Notes under the pieces: model-generated
The model's database searches: none
Seen by the model: the letters and a program-made list of their open reading frames with translations, nothing else
Told to the model about the DNA's origin: nothing
Program-made: the position numbers and the translations under genes
In this document: positions 55,762 to 64,000 of the stretch, piece by piece
Numbering within the stretch: the first letter of the stretch is position 1
Layout of the letters: each line of letters begins with the position of its first letter
NCBI RefSeq assembly: GCF_030272615.1
Contig: NC_081415.1
Location: forward strand, 265,269,925 to 265,333,924
From: Cryptomeria japonica
Lineage: Eukaryota > Streptophyta > Pinopsida > Cupressales > Cupressaceae
DNA length: 64,000 nucleotides
Reading direction: 5' to 3'

Positions 55762-58700
55762 TTAGGGATAGAGAATTTTGAAAAAATGTATAAGAATCAC
55801 TTGGTTGGGAATACATTCTTTGGCTAATATAAGTTAAGCATGAAAAATTTGGTTAGATCTTTATATTGTGAGATAAGTTCTGTATTTTTTTTTTCACCTA
55901 AGTATATAGCCATAGTTAGAATCATCTAAGTGTATCTAGAATTAAAAGAATGTAGAATTTTTTTTCAATAGATGAAATATTGAGAACCTTATGGTGGGCA
56001 AAATAAAGAGTGTATACATGATTAATGATTAATAGATCATCATTTGACAAACATATATTAAATATATTGTATGGTATAACTACTTACTATAACAATCATT
56101 TACAAATATTCTACTAATCATCATTACCATATAGATTCTTTTTTATGCTATAATTTTAAGAAGCTTCATCATTATGATGTTAAGAAATTTCATTACATTC
56201 ATGAATTTATTTAGGTGAGGAGAGGGCTTATTGAAAGTGGTTATTTATTTTTTGTTTCGTCATTACATTTTATTAATGGGATATTTTTTTTAACATAAGT
56301 TTTGGTCCAGTAGAATATATTAATATAATCAATTATTTAGCTAGAAAGTTGAAGACTTGAAAATTGATAAATTGAAATTTTATTTTACAAATTACATGAA
56401 GAAGATTATAAGTGTATTTAAATATCAGTTTGATGTCGAAATATGAAAGCTGATAATATGTAGAATTAATTTTTAGATGTCAATAAAATTAATATTCTTA
56501 GTGTGCCCATCATAGCAGAATGAGAACAATTTAAAAATCTTCTATTGATCAATTGTCAACAATGCAAAACTAATTTCTAAAGCGTTGATCTGATCTAGTA
56601 GACAACAATTGTTTGTATCCCTTTTTGACATTAAATTTCTATAAAGATATTTGAAGTTTATTATTACCCGATGATATTTAAGAATAATGTTAAACACAAA
56701 GATCACCGTTCAAACTTTTAAAATAGAAATATATACAATATAATTTAAAAATTCATTGAAATAAAAAAAATTAATTAGACTAAATATGACTTTACTGGAT
56801 ATATTATATTGAACTGAATTTCCAAAATATTTTAATTTTATTCAATTAATAAATTCTCCATAGCCTACTCTAGTGATTGAAAGAAGACTGCATCCACTAA
56901 ACTACTTAGATTTGATAGAGTCCATCAATACTTTTAATTTTTAATTTTTTTATATCATAATTCACCTTTCAAATTCAATTTTTAATTGAACTTATTTTTT
57001 CTATTATTAAGATACCATGATGTGATATGATCTGCAGTATGTTAAGGCATGGAGATGAACTTCATAATTTTACTATGATGGTTGCCAACTGCATGTTAGA
57101 AAAAGATAAAGTTGTATCATTATAAAAAATATTAGACTTGAAAAATTCATTATTATATATTCAAGTAAACAAAACAGGAATACAATAAACAAATGCGGGT
57201 CACTCTGACTGCACTAATATTTTTTAATTTTTATTATTTAACAGTCAATCACTTACCTGTCAAATATTGTACCATCTTTTTCTCGCAGGCTGTTTCAGTC
57301 AAGAGAAAGATGGCCTTTGATTTGATTTTAACGACTCTAGTTTTCTGTTCTTTTAGTTGTATATTGTAAATGTGATTTTAATAATTACATTTTTTAGTTT
57401 TTAATAAAAGAATTTTTTAGTTTAAAACTTTTATAATCTTTACGTCTATTTCATAATAATTTAAAAAAATATATGCTAGTTATAAAGATATTTAGATTTT
57501 ATTCATATAAGATCTAATCTACTTTATTTAAATATCGTACTTTTTCAATTATATACAACTAATAGTATACCTTATCAACTTAAAAAAATAGTCAATAGTT
57601 ATATATTTCTTTTTGATCAAATATTACATTTAATCATTAAACTTTGCCATCCAAACTTTGAAAATAAATTAAAAATTCTATTCAGATATAAAATTTAAAT
57701 AAACTATCCCCTCAACTGTTTAAATTTAAAAACGTCCACTAATAATGTGTACAAAACTATTTTTTAAATTATAATTTAAAATTATCGTAATACATTTATG
57801 ATTTTCAATGGTGGTTGGATGAGAATGAGAAATCCTCTGAGAAGAGCAAAACTGAATAAGACAGGAATGTAGAGTATCCCATGAATCATGTCTTAAGTTA
57901 TTATTTGACAGTCAATCTTGAGAATATATGGATATGGTTGAATAATATTCCACTATCTTTTTCCAGTCAAGAGAAAGGCAGTCTTTGTGTAACGCACAAA
58001 ATTTTACTGCCTTCCCAAAACAAAGAAACTTAATCAGTATTGGGAGGTTTACTTAGGGAGGATTTGTAGGGAATTATTCTTTTCTTTCTTTTAAGTGGCT
58101 TTGGTCTTATTTGTTTAGATTGATTTTGTTTCTTATTATTCTTTGTCATATGTTTTGTATTTGTTCAGTCTAATGTTTTTCTTATTTGTGCTTAATTTTA
58201 TTATTTAGAAATATGACTAAACAATATGTTTTGATGTTAAAAAAAAAAAAATTATAAATTTATAGAAATAATTTCATACTAGTAAGTGGTTTCAAATATA
58301 TAAATGAATTATAAATTATATTTTGTATTTTGAATTAATATGTTAAATCTTTAAGTAACATATGTGCATGCATGCACGCCCACATGCACACACACATGTA
58401 GATGTTTGCATCTATATGTGTATATACATATATACACACACATATACATATATATTTAAATTTATATATGCATATTTGTATGTATATATATTTTAAAAAA
58501 TGAAATTATTATTTGTTGTAAGATTAATAGTATATTAGAAATTGCATTTTCACATAGAATTATGCTTTATGTAAGAAACATAGGTATCTACATAGTAGGA
58601 ATAAGATGACACTAAGTTGAGAGAAGAAAGCCACAAGCTCAGGATGTAATCAACTCACACAAGAACATCCAAAGTAGGATACACTTACAAAGAAAACACA

Positions 58701-58769
58701 AGACACACAAAGCACACAAAACAAAAAAAAACAAAACACAAAAAAGAAAATAAATGAAAAGGGAAGTGA
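55762..58769. other. AT-rich intergenic, no gene seen
   Basis: No long ORF. It holds a diverged internal duplication: about 57,172-57,320 resembles 57,860-57,990 (ACAGTCAATC..., ATCTTTTTC, CAGTCAAGAGAAAG). An alternating purine/pyrimidine tract (CATGCATGCACGCCCACATG... ACACACACATATACATATATA) spans 58,366-58,490. Confidence 0.45.
58366..58490. repeat. CA/TA alternating microsatellite-like tract
   Basis: Mixed (CA)n, (TG)n and (TA)n words in alternating purine/pyrimidine pattern. Confidence 0.75.
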
Positions 58770-58770
58770 T

Positions 58771-59943
58771 TTGGTTAACATACAAATGGAATTTGAGGTA
58801 AAATTCACATTGACCACTCTTGCTCCCACTCTTCCAACAACAATATTGTCTTTGGCTTCTTCACCTCCCTTTGTGCCCATGAGTTGTGCTCTTCTTGCCT
58901 CAACTTGTGACTTGTTGGGGTTTGGGTCTGCTCTAGCCACGAGTCTACCTTGTCCTTTCTTTGCTAAATTAGCTCCTCAAACAATGTTTGTTGTCCTACT
59001 ATCGTCTAGTTTGGTGCCCCTTGTGTGCGTTGCTTCTTATGTTGGGGTTTCTATTCCCTCCAGTTCTATTCTTGGGTTTTTACCTAGTCCCTCTCTAGCT
59101 CCTACCAATTTGGTGGTGGTTGATGTTTCTACTTGTGAGGGTATTTTTCCCTTTGGTGTTGGGATCCCTCCTCCAAGACCTTCTTCTACTACTTGTGGAC
59201 AAAGATTTACCTATGTCATTAGATATACTTCTACCCTCCCTCCCAAGGGGAAACCTTGTCCTCTTGCTTGTTCCAAGACCTAACATGTTGTGGTTTGTGG
59301 CCAAGATGTGGTGAAATGTGAATTTCTACCAATGTTGTGGGTTGGTATGTAGATTTGTTGGGTTTTGGCCTTCTTTCTCAAATCTTCATCATTGGGTGTT
59401 TGATTCTTGGAAGCCTTTAGTTGCTGGTAATATTGATATTTTCCCTCATGCTAAAGTTTTTTTTGTTGTGGTTTTTGTTTCTTCTATTGACCGTGATTTT
59501 GTTCTCAACAAGCTATGAGCTTGGGGTGCTCATTCTCTCTTGACCAAACCATGGACAACCTCCTTCAATCGTCTTGCTAAACCACTCATTTTGCATCCAA
59601 TGTGGGTTCATCTTCCCATCCTTCCCCTTCATTTTTGGGATAATTATTATTTTGAGGCCATTGGTAACTCTATCAGTCACTTCATAAAGGCTAATGATAG
59701 GTACTTTCTCAATGTTTTTTTTCTAGATTTGCACAGATTGTGATTGATATTGGCATCTCCATACCTCTTCCTACATATGTAGTTCTTATGGCTGGGGATA
59801 GACCATGGACTCAGTCACTGGATTGTGAGGGCCTCCCCTTCTATTGTCGTCGTTGCTTCTCTATTGGCCACTTGGTCACAAATTGTTTTCACACTATAAA
59901 GGCACTCCCATGTGGTTGTAAGGTGCTCATGGTGATCACTTGA
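58771..59943 (+). pseudogene. LINE ORF1 protein, frameshifted (DUF4283-like plus CCHC)
   Basis: The first frame (to 59,283) is Pro/Ser/Val-rich, a low-complexity N-terminus. Then, in another frame, FVGFWPSFSNLHHWVFDSWK aligns with the GFWPSLLELHKW of the 55-kb element. Next come LTKPWTTSFNRLAKP and MWVHLPILPLHFWDNYYFEA. A third frame has DRPWTQSLDCEGLPFYC and CRRCFSIGHLVTNC, the zinc knuckle. Stops at 59,283, 59,516-59,518 and 59,741-59,743 separate the parts. Confidence 0.7.
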
Positions 59944-60490
59944 CTATCTTATCTTCTGATTCTTCCGCTGATGATTCTTCATAGGATGGTGATGATTCTT
60001 CACAAGATGATTTTCCTACTACTAATGTGGCCTCCTCAAGCCTCGTGGATCTCATTTGCATTGGGCTACCGGTGTGTTCCTATCTAGACTCGTGGACCCC
60101 TCTTCGTCTATTACTCTTGTTCTTCTCTAGCCTTCAATAGTGGATTTTTTTCTTGGTCAACATCCTACTCTTGGTGCTAGTAGTCCCACTAAGGGAATTT
60201 GTCCCTTTTGTTTTGGTGTTCCAAATGATAGTGTCGTGCGAACTATTGTTTGTTTACAGAGGAAAGATCATTCTTCCTCTTCTTCCTAAACTCTTCCCCG
60301 AGTTGTGGGTGAAACTTCTAGCCACCCTTGATGCAAGTTACTAGCTCATTTGCTAATGTGTTGTAAATGAATTATTTTAGCCTTTGTTGTCACTATTCTT
60401 GACCAATTGTAGTAGCCTTTTTGGCTTGTCTTTCTATAGGGTCACCACCCTTGTTTTGTTGATTTTGACATTAAAGAAATGAAAAAGGAA
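58771..60490 (+). mobile_element. LINE ORF1-only element 3, degenerate
   Basis: A plus-strand ORF1 split over several frames is followed by a 3' end reading CTATAGGGTCACCACCC, TTGTTTTGTTGATTTTGAC and ATTAAAGAAATGAAAAAGG. No ORF2 lies between. The tail differs from that of elements 1 and 2, so this is a related but separate family. The 5' limit is uncertain; an A/C-rich stretch precedes it (58,640-58,760). Confidence 0.6.
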
Positions 60491-61014
60491 AGGAACCAAA
60501 AATGTTAGTACAAAAAGAAAGGCACCATGTCAATTAGTTGAAGATATTTTGACAAAAATATCATCTCAACCACTAAGTATCATCCTCAAAATGATATTGA
60601 AAAAACATTAGTGGACTTCTACAAAGAGATAAGAGCATACACCAATTGAGAACAAAAGGAAAAGAGGGTACATTATCCAACAACAATAAATTTGTGCTAT
60701 GCTAGGGGTCCATAAACAAGCCAATAATTCCATTGACCAAAAATTTATGTTGTGTTGGGTGATTCATGTATATGACATGGTTTTCACTAGCCAAAAATTT
60801 GTTTATGTTGGGTGATCCATGTAGTGCAACAAAATGATCACACTAGCAAGCCACACTATAACAAGTAATGAACACCTTAGGGAGCATAAATAACAACAAC
60901 AATTAAACTAGAAAGCCTCACTATAGTAGATGGTGAATGCCTTAGGGAGTAACTTTTCTAATGAAGGATCAAGCTAGGAAGTCATGTTATGTTAGATGAT
61001 CAAGATGGATCTGT
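60491..61014. repeat. Degenerate ~50-60-base repeats
   Basis: CCAAAAATTT(A/G)T..TGTTGGGTGAT(T/C)CATG occurs at about 60,738 and 60,791. CTCACTATAGTAGATGGTGAA-type units with CCTTAGGGAG occur at about 60,860, 60,915 and 60,980. Similar units resume after the LTR (62,290-62,400), so the LTR inserted inside this array. Confidence 0.55.
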
Positions 61015-62239
61015 TAGGATAACTGGTGGACAACTAAGAGGGGGGGGTGTGAATCAGTTGTCAACATTATGTCAATTAATCCACTTTACAACCTTAAACC
61101 GGAGCACATAAACATTAAGTACCAGAATAGCAGAAACAGATATTGGTAGAAATAGATACTGGTAAGAAATACAAATTAAGAATGAAATAAATAATCAACA
61201 CAATGCAACCATACCACATAACACCATGCTTTGTACGTGAAAAACCCGATAAAGGGAAAAACCACAGTGGGAAGCCTACCCACAGTCAGATGATACTTCT
61301 GTAGAAAGTATGTGATACAATGAGGGGCCTGCACATGTAGGAAGACACACTACCTAGAGCGCACTACTCATTACAAAAGAGTCTCACTAACTATAGAGAG
61401 GTTAAAACCACCTCAAGATAATTAGACAACAGTCTAGTAGAATGAACTGCCAGAGATAGAATCTACCATGCCTGATTACAGTCCAGGTTAAGCTCAACAC
61501 CAGAGGCCTTTGACCTCTTACATAAAACCAACTCGATCACCTATGATCGACCAAATATTCTTCACATATGATATTTTATTTCATGACCATGACCACGATC
61601 TACAATGAGATCTTACACTAATTTATACAAACTCTAAGGCCTAAAACCAATTACGTCGACCATCTTAAAGATATTACAATAAGATCATTACATATATCCA
61701 TATTACAATGATATGCCATGTTGGCTTAGACCAAAAAAACATTAACCAATCCATAAAACATCCTGGTAACATATAGAGAACACGCTAACATGATACCGGT
61801 CCATAACCTAGATAGGTACCAGACCTATTCTGGGTCCACCACACCAAAGCTCTGTCTTCAAGCAGTTAAAGCTCCACCAATGATCACCTTCAACATCCTT
61901 AATTCCATCTAGAAGCCACACCAACACCACTTATGCATCCTACCAAGAATTCTCAGTAAAAGCTCTGTTGATAAAACCTTAAAACTTTACCGGTATAGGC
62001 TTACTAGAGTGTATGATAGCATCCGATCACCAAGTCAATACCAACTAACTAAAACACATTCCAGAAGCATGTAACACATAAAACCAAACATAATCCATTG
62101 ATCCAAACATGTCAGAAGTGTCCAATAGATAGTCCCTTCTGTCGGTAACCAAGACCTGTCTACCGGTAGCCAAAACCTGTTTGCCGGTATCCAAACATAA
62201 CATCTAGTGTTGACATCAATGACAAAACATCAATGCAAC
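61015..62239 (-). mobile_element. Copia-type LTR, minus orientation, probably solo
   Basis: The minus strand begins TGTTGCATTGATGTTTTGTC (at 62,239) and ends ...CACCCCCCCCTCTTAG...GTTATCCTAACA (61,015), with the C-run typical of copia LTR ends. No primer site follows and no polypurine tract precedes it, so a solo LTR is likely. Internal repeats: three copies of the ACCGG(T/C)A..CCAA(A/G)ACCTGT unit near 62,145-62,195. I could not find a matching 5-base target duplication (GGATC versus CATAA), so the right end may be misplaced. Confidence 0.6.
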
Positions 62240-62700
62240 ACATAATAAATCCTTCCATAATGCCAATAGGATCATATGGATTCCATTGACTAGCAAGTTT
62301 TTTTTTTATGTTGGGTGATTCATAAACCATCAATACGTCAAAGAGCATAAACAAGGATCAAACTATTAAGTCATTCTATACTAGATGGTCAAGAAAAAGG
62401 TCATACAATAGAAACGTTTCTAGACATAAATTAATAACCACACCTCAAGGAGCATTATCCAACACAACACCACCACTTTGGGTACATCAATGAACACAAA
62501 AACAACAAGGAGGCTTCATATACCCCTTTAGATGTTATCATATTTCTAAATAGATATTCGAAGGGAAAAGAGAGGTCCATATAAAGGATAAACACCACTA
62601 ATACCAAAGAGATGTCCTTAACAAAATTGCAAGTATTCAAGTTATAAAGGATACACCCCTTCAAGCAAGGAAAAGATCATTGTAAAGGAAAAAACTTACA
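62240..62700. other. Repeat-derived sequence, no gene seen
   Basis: Contains further units of the 60.7-kb array near 62,290-62,400. The short minus-strand ORF 62,455-62,664 is not supported. Confidence 0.4.
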
Positions 62701-63110
62701 ATGAGGATGAAGGGATATTTATCAAGGATGCATAGCTATGAAAAAGGTAAAGAGAGAGGGGAGGAGATCCTCGTGTAAGGATATTTACCTTCACAAAGAA
62801 AGGAGATCCTCACACAAGGATAAATTTTATATACTAAGGAGAAATGGACATCCTTAACAAGAATACTAACCTTCCAAAAAGGAAGAAGAGGGGATTCTTA
62901 ATGAAGGATGCAAATTTCAATTGAAGGAGTGATCATCAAAAAATATTTACACTTTTGATCACGGATGTTATCCTTATGAAGTATGTGTACCTCCAACCAA
63001 TGAGGAGATACTCATGATTGACATAAAATTTTATGCAAGATAAGAGATCTTTATAAAATATGCATCTTAACAAATGGAAAGGGGATTTTTATTATTAAGG
63101 ATTCATGTTT
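62640..63110 (+). repeat. Degenerate ~42-base minisatellite
   Basis: GGAGATCCTC...AAGGATA units begin at about 62,763, 62,803, 62,847 and 62,891, with looser copies before (62,643, 62,715) and after (63,009, 63,080). No coding frame. Confidence 0.55.
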
Positions 63111-63556
63111 GCAACCTACTCATTCCTTATAGTATATAGGAAAGAGTAATATACATATTCAAGAACCAACATGAATGAAAATGATCCCCCAAAAGAGAAT
63201 TTAGAAATGCCACATAGTCAAGAACAACATAATAGACACAAACTCTAATAAATCACATGAAAAACTAGATAAAAGAGGAGTTGAATGTCGCTTGTTATAG
63301 GAATGGTAAGATTATGAAACAGTTTTCTATCTTCTCTCTTAAAGGCTCTACAATCAATAAAAGTAGGCCATACATGCGATGACAAGTATAAAAAAAGAGT
63401 TTTATGTGGTCATCTTGTTGAGATTCATAATATTGTAAAGGTGGGAAAGTGATCAAATGATCACTTAAGAGTATTAATTAGATTTGGTCTTCTCTAGATA
63501 AAGGAAAATGGTTATACACTATTTTTGTCTCTTGTGAATGAAATTTATTTTTTATG
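63111..63556. other. No gene seen
   Basis: AT-rich; nothing recognised. Confidence 0.4.
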
Positions 63557-63826
63557 TTAGGTGGACAATGAAGGAAGGAGTGGAGGCAAAGGAGAACTTG
63601 TAGGGAAGCCTATTCCTTTTCTATGGTAATGAGGTGTGGGAACTAGTGGGACCTTTATTCCTTGTTTTATACATTCAAAACCATGTACATTATATCTTTG
63701 TTTAGAAAGCATGTTAAATAAAACATTGTAACATGTATGCGACTCTAATGGGAAGGGACTTTCTTCATAAACCTCATTAAAATTAGTTGTATAAGCATAT
63801 TTTGAAGAATCGAAAAAGTTGAACAA
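63557..63826 (-). pseudogene. Possible G-patch-like fragment of a gypsy polyprotein
   Basis: An 89-codon minus-strand frame with NVLFNMLSKQRYNVHGFECI, then KQGIKVPL, then RKGIGF. The spacing recalls the G-patch pattern GY..G.GLGK..QGI..P....GLG(Y/F), although several glycines are lost. If correct, this is another gypsy element on the minus strand, entering from beyond 64,000. The frame above it (63,830-64,000) reads partly acidic and may be linker. Weak. Confidence 0.35.
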
Positions 63827-64000
63827 ATGAATAATGATTGATCCTTTTGGAAGGATCTAAATCTTTATTAGCATCATTCATGTCCATTTATGCAGTGTTA
63901 CTACTAAGGGAGTCCTCTTTCATTAGGTTGTCCTTATGATTATGACAATTGTTTGGATGCGAGGAAGTGGTTCTATGATTTAATGTTTCATCTCTACTTA

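Noticed and set aside
1-64000. A previously undescribed defence or metabolic gene system
   Set aside because: No clustered intact genes are present; the coding remnants belong to gypsy, copia and LINE families or are unrecognised short frames.

Overview
The window looks like intergenic DNA from a large-genome land plant. A gymnosperm or conifer is my guess from style alone: low gene density, old and heavily mutated LTR retroelements, very long LTRs and many plant LINE remnants. I find no intact host gene. Nearly everything recognisable is transposon-derived, and every element shows stops, frameshifts or truncation.

Layout. (1) 1-7,889: a Ty3/gypsy-type element on the minus strand. From high to low coordinates it has an LTR (7,121-7,889), a primer binding site, a long untranslated leader, gag, an aspartic protease and a G-patch segment, and it runs off the window at position 1. 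Its gag is split by about 0.9 kb of foreign sequence (2,930-3,850). (2) 7,890-20,600: AT-rich DNA with a second LTR-like block, a 1.19-kb DNA transposon, two LINE-derived inserts, an AT microsatellite and exon-like ORFs. (3) 20,755-23,720: a Ty1/copia element with a roughly 2-kb LTR and a broken gag. (4) 24,630-30,430: an older, diverged copy of region 2, interrupted by a 1.7-kb LTR. (5) 30,430-37,278: AT-rich DNA with a possible small spliced transcript and the 3' end of a LINE. (6) 37,279-52,429: a long direct duplicate of 3,850-20,600. It is fused at 52,430 to a copy of 25,912-26,624. (7) 53,132-60,490: three LINE ORF1 elements. (8) 60,500-64,000: minisatellite-like repeats, a copia-type LTR and a gypsy pol fragment at the edge.

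How it fits together. I call 3,850-20,600 copy A, 37,279-52,429 copy B, 24,630-30,430 copy C and 52,430-53,131 copy D. The gypsy LTR and a LINE 3' end lie at the same place in A and B, so they predate the A/B duplication; C lacks the LINE 3' end. A alone carries the 1.19-kb DNA transposon and a LINE ORF1 insert, while B has the matching empty sites. B joined to D is best explained as a duplicate of the whole A-to-C interval that lacks about 5.3 kb, including the copia element.

All similarity statements are from reading the sequence by eye. No alignment or database search was run.
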